The notes beneath the pieces are model-generated. The model did no database searches and had not been told where the DNA came from. It saw only the letters and a program-made list of their open reading frames with translations. 64,000 nucleotides of DNA from Pisolithus tinctorius (Eukaryota; Basidiomycota; Agaricomycetes; Boletales; Pisolithaceae), in the NCBI GenBank assembly GCA_024663395.1, contig JANFAH010000026.1:186001-250000 (forward strand), read 5' to 3'. Both the position numbers and the translations under genes were made by a program. Of the stretch, positions 23,176 to 33,553 are shown in pieces. Position 1 is the first letter of the stretch; every line of letters starts with the position of its first letter.

Positions 23176-25741
23176 ATGGATTCACAATATGATGAAGACA
23201 ATGGCTACAATGATAGTGGCCTGACAGATCTCGATGATGGTGGTAGCATCTTCAACCAAGGCACAGAGCAGTCAGTCATTGGGGATGAGGACCAGGAGAG
23301 TTTTGACATAGATGAATTGGAGGTCTTGGTTCGAAGACGGAAGGATTGGAAAGAGTCTGGAAAGACGAAGAAGCTGATGATCTTGCAGTCCATATTGGGA
23401 GAGCTGCACGAATTAGAAAAAAACAGGGAGCTGTCGCATGCAGAAATGCAGCTGAAAGCAGGGGTATGTGGCTGCAACTATGGATGCCTCTTCCATGATT
23501 AACACGTACCTGGTAGCTCGTCACCTCTTGGTTGAAGAAGCCGCTGCGTGCACGGAAGCCCCATATTACTCTCCGGTCCAGATACAAGTACTCAGTGCGG
23601 TCGGTGGTTTGGGAACTATATCATGACCGTATCCAGCGGAAGCTGGCTGCCATGAGAGGGGAAAATGAGGATGGTGAAGGAACCAGGGCAATTGGGGTGT
23701 ATCAGCAGGCATTGACCTCGGTCATACAAGAGGACCTCTCTGACAAGCAGCTGGCAGCAGCGCAGGACATAGCCAACAAGTGGAATGGAATGGAAGGACC
23801 CACCCCCGAAATGAAAGCCAGGTGCATTGTCAGCTGTGAAGATCGTCGCTGAAGTTGCGAATTGATGTGAGTGCATAGAAATGCAGTGAAATATGGGTAC
23901 AAGTATTGCCGAAATTTCGCAGAAGAGATGTGGCGGTACTGTGGCATGCGGGTGGTATGCGTTGCAGGTTGGAAGAATGCGGAGGGCAGCGTTGAAGCAT
24001 GCACGTAAGTGCCAATACTCAGCCAGCATTGTAGCAGAACACTGATCCTCTGCAAGAATGGACTTCAACCGAGATATTGCCGATGGAACTGCGTTTAACG
24101 AGATCTGCAACCTAGAAGGGTCCTGGCAGGAGTACCTTGGTGAAGCATTCGAGGAGGATGGAATATTGACTGACGAAGACGACCCCCACACTGAAGGCAG
24201 TCCGTGGAAGAAGACGGTCTGCACCATTAAAGTGGATCCCGTGACTTTGGTTATGGATGCAGATGGGAGCATATCCATCCCTGAAATCGAAGGTCTGACG
24301 CGCGATTTGCTGCAGAAAACAGTGCACGGGTTCCTGACAGCACACTACAGTAAGTGTCAGTTTTGTATATGCGGCTTCTTCTGATAGGCAATGTTAAGGA
24401 CAAGCCTGCGGAAAAGCTACTGCGGCCGTCCCATTCAAACAGCTCGGGTCGCATCAAATCGAAATGATTGCGGCAGAGTATCTACCCGCCAATTTTTCCT
24501 TCACAGGTGACCCTAGTCATATGTCGGTGTCAGCGGCAACATGGCTGTTGAGCTTTTGGCGGCAACAGGCAACAAACTAATCCAGATGATGCGTTCACCT
24601 TTCACAAGTGGTTGGATTCGATTTGGGGAGTTGCACTCCCCAGTGGATGGCAGAATTCATCCACTACAAATCGCAAGGGACCAGCGATCAAGGTCTCGGA
24701 CCCCCTGCGGCCACTCGAGAGGGATCCAAGGTGCCTGGCCAGGAATACCAGACCATCGGGCATGGCAGGAAAGGGAAAGGGAAAAGCAGATGCAATTCCA
24801 GCAGATATTCATCAGACTGACGTAGGTATTGTTCAACAGACATCCCCCATGAGCCACCCGACGGGATGCATGTCTGGCTCGAGCCAACATCACCGTAGCC
24901 AGATTAATTCCACCGGCAATACATCCTGCAGAATGCGTCTTGTTGGCAATACGATCATGTCTGACACTGCCTCAGAGGGTGAAGATGCTGAGGATGAAGT
25001 GGAGCAGTGGTCAAATGGCCCTCGTGCTGCAACTCCCTTCCCGCGACCTACGGCTGTGTGCACCCGGCCAGCCGTCGAGCATCAGCAAGCAACCCATAAG
25101 TTGTGCAAGAAAACACCTTTGCCTGTCACGTTGGTAACAGCAAGCCTGTGGTCCCAATGCTGATCAGGACGAGGAAGGCCAGTCCGAAGGGAAAGCCTTG
25201 GACAGCATAGATGACACGGAGGAATTGCCTGTGTTGGCTCGCAGGAATTGAGGTCAGCCCCATTGTCATTGGAGAGATTGGATATTAAAACGTTCTTCAG
25301 ATATAATTGGCCAGATCAAAGACCTGCTCTGCAAATCAAGGCGATGATAGCCTGCATGGTTTGCCATTGGCGAAAAATGCATTGACTGTTCCAGATCGAC
25401 GCCAATTGAAGTCAGCAGATGGACGGTTGAGGCCATCTTTGAAAACCAGCCGAGGTCCACAAGCTACTAAGAATCCATCCGCACATGTGGCCACAGCAGC
25501 CCTGAAGAGTGGACCATCACGCACAACGCAGAAAGGCACAACCAACGGTAAATCATCCAAGGGCATGCCAGCCAAGACCCTCAGAGATGGAATGGGAGAT
25601 GCCATCTGGAAATCACCTCAGGTTCGCAAAGCACCTGCCCAGGCCAGATGCTGATGTCCTCTCGCCTCCATCAAAGAAATCGCGGAAGCACAAATCAGCT
25701 GCATCCCCTGGGCCAGCTGGCAAGAGGCGACGGATACAGTG
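23176..25741 (+). pseudogene. KDZ-associated accessory gene of unknown function
   Basis: It starts at ATG 23176 with an acidic N-terminus (MDSQYDEDNGYNDSGLTDL). A charged helical segment follows, then a block with YHDRIQRKLAAMRGENEDG (23616-23672). A conserved-looking core spans 23900-24350 (FAEEMWRYCGMRVV, MDFNRDIADGTAF, DADGSISIPEIEGLTRDLL), followed by SHQIEMIAAEYLPANFSF near 24440-24500. The C-terminal third is Lys/Ser/Pro-rich and ends KRRRIQ with TGA at 25739-25741, suggesting a nuclear basic tail. Clear introns include one at about 24008-24057. A tandem 7-bp duplication, GGCAACA twice at 24561-24574, shifts the frame; with one copy the frame continues as FWRQQTNPDDAFTFHKWLD. A stop at about 23863 also lies in the path. 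I recall similar proteins beside KDZ transposases, but no function is known. Confidence 0.55.
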
Positions 25742-26125
25742 ATATCAGATGGAATATGTATTGGAAGCTCTATACTGCAAGATAGACGTGATCATCTTAG
25801 TTTAGGTAGTCACTGTTGGAATGCCTATGCTAGCGGCCCCCCAGGCTCTGAAGTGGCATATCCGCGCTATGAGCTGCCAAGGAATCTCAGTCCAACCAAC
25901 CTTTTCAACGAACAGACAAAGTTCACAACGATGATCTCATCAAAATGAACATGGTACAATTTCAACCTGGAATATATTTCAGGCGGCAGGGGCATACCCG
26001 AGTTACGCGCCACAGCTGCATGACACGCGGGGCTCCCACCTCGCATACAGCATTCCCACAGTTTGAAATTGATATTGCGAGCACCAAAACCTTCCGATGG
26101 TGAAATTACTGAGTACTCTCCCATC
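25742..26125. other. intergenic gap between two accessory genes
   Basis: About 380 bp between the basic-tailed accessory gene and the proline-rich one, both on the plus strand. No gene is recognised. It would carry the terminator of the first and the promoter of the second. Confidence 0.4.
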
Positions 26126-28220
26126 ATGGCAGAACAATCACTGCGCGGCATTCATTTCAATCCTGGAGGTATGGTTCGCACCTTGTTCCACAGTAATCTC
26201 ACTAATCATTGGTAGTTCGGATCCATCGAATCGAAGCCAGAGGGGACAATCCGGGAACTGCAGACCCGTCGCGGAGCAATCGCAGTCGAAGAAGACATCA
26301 ACGACCTGCGAGCTACGGTGAAAAAACGATGCAGGATCCAGTGCCACCCCCACCACCCCCATCTGCAGCCGCCTATTCGAAGGACCATCTCGTTCCACCC
26401 CCCCCTCCACCATTTGAGACCGCTTTCCCAATGGAAGAGCTCCTTCCACCTCTGCCACCACCTTCGGACACCGCTGAGGTCGCAGCTGAGCTGGAAGAAG
26501 TTCCGCCACCACCACCGCCTGCTGAAGATATCGAGGACGAGGACACGGACCGTCTGCCACCGCCACCATCGTCTGATGACGACGAGTCTGCCGATGACCT
26601 TACCCCACCTCCACCTCCATCATCCAAGGACTGTAGTATGTCAGATGAGCCAATCCCACCGCTGCCTCCACCCGTGGATGAATCTGACTCTTGCGGTTCC
26701 ATTGCATCGCCCGCCGGTACGTCAAATCGATTGTTCATGCATTAGATTGGCCCCCTCATCGCTACAGCAATGGAAACAGAGGTAGCTTCAGCAGAACTAC
26801 TGCCAGCTGAAGCTGAAGGTAATCATTCAATGACTGATGACATGAAGTCAGCAATGATTATCTGAAATTACAGATACTCGATTCTTGGTGGCTGCAGTTG
26901 CTGCACCACAACATCCATCGCTGGAAGATCAACCTGACATATTTGCGCACACAGAACAGAACTGACTGCGACGAACGTTCCAGGATTTGTGTTCTGCTTG
27001 GATTGGTAAGGTTCATGACGTTTCATGAGACTAGTTACAATGGCTGACATGGTACAGGGCATGATCTATCTGATGAGGAGAAGATGCAAATGGAGATGGA
27101 TGGGTTCGTACATCCTGGAGCTGACATTGCGGGTAAGCATTCAGATAATGTTGGGACAGCCGGGTTGACATCTGAGCAGTATACTGGGAAATTCATCGAC
27201 TGAGACTTGATCATCGTCCTGTGCGGTATCATTTTCCCTTTGTCCCACATGAATGGCATGATAGGGCGATCGTGGATGGAATGTCCCGGACAGCAACTGA
27301 ATTCGCATATTCGGTAGCACGCCAGATGGACCTTCTTGAAGAAGGCAACAGGTGCCTGGGTCAGCTAGACGATCTAGAAGAGTTCCACGATCCATTCGTT
27401 TTGTTAGGCCTCCAACGCTATGCAGGACAGCCGCGAAATCTCGCACGAAACTCAGTAATGGACATGATTGTCATGTACATGGCTTGCCGAATCAATACTG
27501 CAGTGTGGCACCTGACCCAGCTGCCGAGCACCACTCACTGGCCTGAAGACTGGTATCAACATCTGCACATTGATATGGTGAGTTTTATTTCTAGGCAGAT
27601 GTTCCCACTTTTGTACATTTATCCAGGGCACCCTGGACTGTCTCATTCCCATTGCGGTCACCCAGAATTGTTATCGGCCCCCGCTTCCCGCTGCGTACAT
27701 CTTACATCGTATGGGCAGATGGACAGAAGCAACCTTCCGCGATGCTTTGTTTCAAATTCCTGAGGCGCAGATAACTGATTTCACCTATAGCATTATCGAG
27801 CTGCTGCCTCGGTGGTCTCCGTGTCCAGATACTGATGGCAGCTTCGTGTTGCCTTGGTGGTTGAACGGCATATCCAACTATGCAAGCGAGGCTCGGGTCC
27901 TGTGTTCCAACGAGGTCCAGACTATCACCCAGAGGTACTTCACTGTAGGGGTTCTGAGTTGTCCAGTTTATATGTGAGGATGATGATACTTTGCTCAGGA
28001 TCTTTGGCCATTGCAAAAGTCCCCCATCAAGGATCGCCTACATGGGGTCTTGGACGCCCAGGTAAAGTGGTATAAGAACAATGCACTGAGGGTAGAGGCG
28101 CTGCTCCCAGGTCTGACAGCCGAAGTCGAAGAATTATTTGAGTGGCCCAACTGCATGGCTCAGATGTTGGGGCGGTACCATGAACCCAATGCATGCATTG
28201 TATGTATGGATGGAAATTAA
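26126..28220 (+). pseudogene. proline-rich KDZ-element gene, single stop in an otherwise spliceable frame
   Basis: A multi-exon frame reads well through consistent splice sites. The ATG at 26126 begins MAEQSLRGIHFNP. Introns: 26169-26215 (ctaat branch site), 26717-26767, 26819-26873, 26006-26057 shifted by 1 kb (that is, 27006-27057), and 27133-27176. Exon 2 encodes polyproline runs (VPPPPPPSAAAY, PPPPPPFETAF, DLTPPPPPSS) alternating with acidic Glu/Asp blocks. After intron 5 comes a folded-looking region (YHFPFVPHEWHDRAIVDGM, RNLARNSVMDMIVMYMACR, HWPEDWYQHLHID), continued in exons near 27630-27943 and 28000-28220, ending with TAA. One in-frame TGA at 26963-26965 (Asn-stop-Leu) would be Arg as CGA. 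The last two junctions are not fully in phase as read. No family is recognised. Polyproline segments usually bind SH3, WW or profilin-type partners; that role here is speculation. Confidence 0.5.
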
Positions 28221-28290
28221 CTTGTATTACCGTAGCAGATATACATTTGTCTAGGACTTCTCCTAGCAATACATTAATTCTCGTCTACAT

Positions 28291-30184
28291 TTATGTGGGA
28301 CCTGCACACAGCTCTGTCGCGATATCCGATATATGCGGCCCACAACATAGTGGGATGTCTACATACTGATGCATGTTCTCTCGCATGTAATATGCAAGGC
28401 ATGCCTGATTGCCATCTGCGCTATCAACCTGATGAACCAATGACGCTCCTGACATTGCGATTACGGTGCCTGAATTGTATCGGAACCGCATTCCCAGCTC
28501 TGGGATGACAAAGTCCAGAGGAGTGTAGCGTCCGACTGTCAACAACGTATCCAACCATACCTTTCAGCCATTTGTATCTTTATGAGGGGGAGACTTCCGA
28601 TTTACCATTAATGACATGGAACTGTAGACACTGTTCCAGATTGGCAATATGGCCTGCATATCCTCGTCTTGCCATGCAACTGCCATTGATCTGAGTCGCA
28701 TGAGTGCCTCCCGCCCATGTAGGTACATTTTCGGGTGCATGATTCGCAATGCACCCAATAGAACGGTGTGTAGCCCAGCCATGCTATCCAGCCATTGACG
28801 GGTCTCATTTGCTCCCGACTTTTCTTTTAAAAGTAGCGATACTTCCGGGTGATGTGAAGGGTTGCTGGGCTGTTAGCAGAGTTACGAGAGTGAAATCATC
28901 TTTGAATGGATAATGACTCACCCCATGCCCTTGCTGAAACCATGCTGGTGAGAGGTCGATGGCGCCTTTAAGATCTGTGGCTGGGCGAAAATGGTTGGAA
29001 TCATGCCGCCAGCCGCCTGCCCCGTTGGACTTCACGCTCCGTGCAAGTGGGATACTGAGGTTGCCCAACGAATTCCAAATCTCAGCCTGATGGGATCGTT
29101 AGCAAAGTGCGGGATGCCCCATTCAGTTTGCCAACCTGATACGCCTCGCCGAACGCATTTGGTAGATACCACAGGAGGATGTTTCCCTCTTTGTCAATTA
29201 CCGCTGTTGGACAGTCGATTTCTGCGTAACTTGAATGGTCCACGATGACATTAACGTCCCGCATTTCCTCGACAATGACTGGGAATTTCTTAGCCTTTCA
29301 AATTTCGTGGATAGATGGACTGACTGCATTCACGATATGCCTCGACTATGACCAGCAAAATGTGATCCGCTTTGCACGCTATCTGCAACAGAATCGATAC
29401 ATGTGGGAGGGCGCATGGGCCACCAATGACCTCCTCACGCAACCGGGACACCATGTATGTAGAGACGCAGTCCATCAGATCCATTTTCCAATTACCTGGG
29501 AGGCTTTTGGGGCTTTTTAATGGTGTCATTGTATGGTATACAAGTGGCAGATCGTTGGACCAAAATTCTGAGATCATTGGCATGGGTGGACAATGAGATG
29601 AATCAGTATTTGAATTACGGAAACGCCGGGCACCCGATGTATTCTCAAGCATCAGGAAGGAAATCGAAGCTATCGATGGTAATGATATTGCACATTTGAA
29701 TTGTTGCTATTGTCCAGCATCATGGATGTACCCGCACGACAATTCCATCTTTACAACGTTTGTATATGCCCAAGTTGATATATCATGTGAGGCAGGTGCC
29801 CTTGGTCGCAATATTATGAAAACAGAGCCGATGTGAACCCACTTGTTGACAAATCCAGCACAGATACCAGTCCCGGCGTTCACGGCATCAGTTGGCAAGT
29901 GTCACTGGGCCTTGATATTCAGCGCGTTGTCGGGTTGGCCATGTATGTGAGGGGATGCTACTTTGGATCTGCCCACCGGCCGCCCGCAATGTTGCCAGAG
30001 CGGCATTTGACCGCATTGTCACTTGGACCTTCGCAATCAATACACAAAAAATGTTGCAAAGGCATTGCAATTCACTGAATACATTTCCTTCACTTGCAAT
30101 CTCCATCTCTATTTGCGGGGAACTTTCACAAAATGTCCAAGATGAATGACGGGTCCATCCATCGAGCGGGCCAATATCCACCAT
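28291..30184 (-). pseudogene. TET/JBP-like 2-oxoglutarate/Fe(II) dioxygenase
   Basis: TET/JBP enzymes oxidise 5-methylcytosine (or thymine) in DNA using Fe(II) and 2-oxoglutarate. Reading right to left, an N-terminal part starts possibly at ATG 30184 with unresolved exons. The segment at 29264-29082 contains AVIDKEGNILLWYLPNAF, and 29068-28920 contains DLSPAWFQQGHG. The segment 28852-28564 contains a helical stretch and NRKSPPHKDTNG, whose His-Lys-Asp (codons 28584-28576) fits the HxD iron motif. The segment 28563-28291 contains GRYTPLDFVIPELGMRF, SGASLVHQV (distal His) and LAYYMR (2-oxoglutarate-binding Arg region). These match my memory of the fungal TET/JBP family. A TGA at 28566-28564, just after the HxD, interrupts the frame where Arg CGA is likely. 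Another KDZ cargo dioxygenase is possible but less likely. Confidence 0.72.
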
Positions 30185-30479
30185 CCGGCGGCCATGCCTG
30201 AATATCTACAGGGTCCAGGCACTCTTAATTACGGCGTTAGGCCGGTTGTGATGGGTTCTCATGAATTGCAACTGCCCGGACCGTTCCATACAAGGTCCCT
30301 TGCTGCTGTTGCCGTGTTCAACCGTCACACAATTGATGATCCAGCTCATGCATTTTGTCATCATCTGGAACATGAACCATAGGCATGCGTATAACTTTCA
30401 ATGAATGCCATGTTGCGTAGACGAGCCTGTTCATTCATTGTGCCAGCATCTGCTGCATAAATTCGTCAGCCTGGAGATA

Positions 30480-31480
30480 AGTTGTGCAGGTTTCGACGTC
30501 ACACCATCAGGCCCGCCCAAATGTTATGAAAGCACATGCCATCCATGTGACGGGCTTTCCCACTCGATTCTCCTGGGTCAAGATGGCTTGCTAGCGGCCC
30601 TCCATGTGTTCGAATGGATCCGCCAAACCAACGTCAGGCCCCCCATAGGTTGTGCCACATGTGACATCCCATTGACGGGCCTGTACACGGCCTATGAGAG
30701 CACCCGCAACATTGCTCACGGCCCTCCTCATCTGTTTCGACAGGTTCAACGTTTCTTCGACAGGCCCATTGATGCCTTACGCTGGCATCTGCGATATACT
30801 GCGCGGCACTGCCCATCTGTTTTGACGCGCTCAGAAGTCCATGCATGCGCCCGTCCATGGGTTGTGACAGTGTCTGGAATTTAACCATCAGGCCTGCTCA
30901 TAAGTTGCGACACATGCAACATCGCTTTTATGGGCCCGACCGTTTGTTCCGACAGTACCATGTATTCCCAGGATGGGCCTGCCCATTAGTTTCAATGGGT
31001 TCAACATTCTTTGGATGGGCCCGTCCATGTATTTTCACAGCACCCACCCCGCATGTGACAGGCCCGCCAATAGGTTTGATGGATGTGATATCCTTTCGAT
31101 GGGCCTGTCCACGCCTTATTACAGCACCCATCCTGCATACGATGGGCCTGCCCATTAGCTTCGATGGGTTCAACATACCCTCATCAGGCCCATCCATTTG
31201 TTGTCGCAGCATCCGCCCCCGAAATGACAGGCCCACCCATATGTTGGGACAGATGCGATATCTTCTGGACGGGCCTACCCATCAGTTTCTATGGGTTCAA
31301 AGTTTCTTGGATGGGCCAGCCCATGGGTTGGGATGCCCTCTACTTTGATGATGACAGGCCCACACATTAGGTGCCGTGGGGTGGCACATCCTGCCACCAG
31401 CCTGCCTGGGCCTGCACATACGTTGTAATATACTTGTCATGGGCCTGCTCATTTGCTGCTGTCACTCTAGGCCTCTGGGC
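30480..31480 (-). repeat. right subterminal array of GGGCCC-centred motifs
   Basis: The motif here reads GATGGGCCCGTCC, the reverse complement of the left array's form, so the arrays are inverted like the TIRs. Copies near 30933, 30976, 31018, 31063, 31100, 31144, 31187, 31230, 31272, 31313 and 31356 are mostly 41-45 bp apart. A TTGTGAC/TTGCGAC word precedes many copies, matching the complement of GTCACAA in the TIR. Open frames across this array (30405-30884, 30845-31348) are repeat artefacts. The array is about 1 kb, shorter than the left one. Confidence 0.8.
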
Positions 31481-31497
31481 CTCTTCATATGTTGTGA

Positions 31498-31591
31498 CTT
31501 AATTAATTTGATGGGCCCGCATCGGGCTCTATGTGAGTAATGGTAATTTGGCGCACAGGCTACCCATGTGTTGTGACTAAGCTGACTACAT
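31498..31591 (-). repeat. right terminal inverted repeat of the KDZ-type element
   Basis: It is 94 bp, the complement of 13843-13937 with six substitutions and one single-base deletion. The flank immediately to the right begins ggggtcgggaac and soon becomes the tail of an older gag ORF (minus strand). Confidence 0.9.
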
Positions 31592-31599
31592 GGGGTCGG

Positions 31600-32136
31600 G
31601 AACACCTGGCATCAACTCAGAGTTCCCTTCTAAAAATCCTTCCCCAAGAGCCTGGCAATGTTTACCCAGGTGACTGAGGTCCCACAACTTCTTCTTCATC
31701 ACTTTCCTCCACTTCAATGATCTTTCTCACCTTTTTCACCTTTTTCTGTGGACTTTTCCTTTGCAAGGACACTCTCAGTAAAGATGTCCCTTTTCTCTGC
31801 AACTGAAACATCTTCCTTCTTTGATGTGATGGTCTCTTTCTTCTCTGGAGAGTCTCACTCCATCCACATCCATGGCATTTGGACCTTCTTCTTTGGTAAG
31901 GTTGTTCTTGGGGGAGAACATCCTTTTTTCTTCCCTTCCAGAGAGTTCATTCACCTTTCTCCATTTTGCATCAAACTTTTGTGCATGCTTGTACCACTCA
32001 TTGATCTTTGTAGGAGTGGATTCCATCATGTGGATGTGATTGGCAATGAACAGCTTAAGGCCTTGAGAGAAGGACTCAACCAAGGCTATGCCCTGGGTGA
32101 TGGTGGAGTCAGCAGCAGCAGTATGGAAGTCAGTGA
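31600..32136 (-). pseudogene. old Ty3/gypsy gag, C-terminal half
   Basis: On the minus strand the frame from 32136 to about 31640 encodes the second half of a Gag protein. It begins ITDFHTAAAD and continues through SFSQGLKLFIANHI and EGPNAMDVDGVRLSREERD to a zinc knuckle beginning CFSCREKGHLY. A stop follows an acidic tail. It is the missing half of the gag at 41036-41492: both halves stop exactly at copies of the 5-bp duplication TGTAC (32137-32141 and 41036-41040), and joining across one copy gives a continuous Lys-Gln-Tyr-Ile-Thr frame. The downstream pol part is lost where the big transposon begins. Confidence 0.82.
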
Positions 32137-32613
32137 TGTACTGTCATTACCATGACATCAGCATAAGCCCCTAACACCTACTCCACCCTCTTCTGACATG
32201 TTTCCACACTTCTCTGCCCTCTTCTGACATGTTCCCATGTTTCTCTGCCCTCTTTTGACATGTTCCTGCACTCCTCTGACCCTCCCAACACATCTCCACA
32301 CCTCTCTGAGGTCCCCTGTCCACATTCTGACCACCTCTGCTCACCTGAGCCTCCTCTGAGGCCTTGGTCAGCTCAGCAGAATGTCAGACTTGCAACCCTG
32401 CATTCTAGATAGGGTTCCACCCTTGTGTCAGTTTTTCTCCATTCTTCTGCTCCTTTGGTATATTTACCCTCTCTCCCTCATTGTAGTAGTTCCCTTGTCT
32501 CAGTCAAGGTTGCTGTCACCCATGTTGGAGGTGCTGCTAACCTCTTGTACATTTATTGGTTTGTGTTCTACACTGCCCCACCCTTGACCCACATTGTGCG
32601 TAAGGCCATGTAG

Positions 32614-33308
32614 TGTTATGCCCGCTTCACATATGCTTCCTTTTTTGACAACTTCCCCTAAGTCACCAGGTCATGTGTGTCATGTGCCTCATTGCATCAC
32701 TTGTCCTCACCATGATAGTCCTCAGTCTATTGGCATGTAGAGCCTTCAGATCACCAGTGGTGGTGGTATTTCCAATACCAACTGATGTGGCCTGTGCCAG
32801 TGTCATTCTGACTCGCAGCTGTGCCCACAGCTGATGGACATATATTTCATTTGTGTCTACATCCCTTCCCATGCTCTGTTAGCTCATTTATGTTACTCAC
32901 ATGTTTCTTTCCTTGCTCTTGGTATCAACGCCCCTCGCTGCAGACTGCATCCACAGCCAGTTTGGCTGTTCCCCCGGTACTTGACTCGTTTCTGTTTCAT
33001 CATTTACTTGTTTACGACTGACTGTGGATGTGTGTATGGTACAAACCCCATAGGGGTATATAAGTAGACCTACCATACCATGTATCCCCAGTTTTTCAAT
33101 ATCTTGCAACTCTGCTATCATCTTTGACTCGTCCCCCTATTCTTCCTCCATGTGATTCCAAGAGAATTCACCAGAAGGACAAACCTTTGTTTGGACTCGT
33201 CAATAACAAGTGGAGCCATCAGGGGTTATGATAAGTTTGGCCCGTAGATTCACCTCAAGACATTTGTGCCTAGTCCATTTGATGAAGTCACTCGTCATGA
33301 GCATAACA
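32614..33308 (+). repeat. 5' LTR of the chromovirus
   Basis: 695 bp, the same length as the 3' copy. A TATA-like ggggtatataagtag lies near 33053-33067, a plausible start region for the genomic RNA. Differences from the 3' LTR in the first ~200 bp are almost all C/T or G/A, mostly where the other copy has CpG. Confidence 0.93.
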
Positions 33309-33553
33309 AAATCGAAAAACTCAACACAGCTTTCCAGGACTCGATTGACCTCTTCATGCAAAGTCAATCTCATCCCTCAGTTTTCTGAACTTCAACAAAA
33401 CCAACCTTTTCAACTACCTCCTTTACCGGCTTAACACTCTACAGGCAGCCCATACGGGACTAATACATCACCTCCCTAGAGTCCGGAATCTTTCTCCCCT
33501 TTATATCCAACTGACAGGTTTCCCTCAGGATATAAATCCTCCCTCAGTCTTCA

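Larger units (their letters stand above)
13843..31591. mobile_element. 17.7-kb KDZ-type DNA transposon carrying a TET/JBP gene
   Basis: The ends are inverted repeats: 13843-13937 and the complement of 31498-31591 agree at all but six bases and one indel. They start ATGTAGTCA and share a TTAGTCACAACA block and GCCTGTGCGCCAAATTACC. Inside both ends lie arrays of a GGGCCC-centred motif. The interior holds a KDZ transposase (minus), a cysteine-cluster gene (plus), two unrecognised plus-strand genes and a TET/JBP-like dioxygenase (minus). It is established that fungal TET/JBP genes expanded together with KDZ (Kyakuja-Dileera-Zisupton) transposons; this layout fits that association. The coding regions are disrupted by stops, so the copy looks inactive. 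No target-site duplication was found: the left flank ends in ccacata and the right flank begins ggggtcgg. Confidence 0.85.

Noticed and set aside
26373..26738. Gly/Ser-rich minus-strand ORF
   Set aside because: It is the antisense of the polyproline exon, which has splice sites and phase on the plus strand.
17269..28566. TGA read as a sense codon (recoding) in transposon genes
   Set aside because: Core genes in the same window end with TGA or lack internal TGA (STE24 and PRP46 end with TGA), and fungal nuclear code uses TGA as stop. CpG decay explains the pattern.
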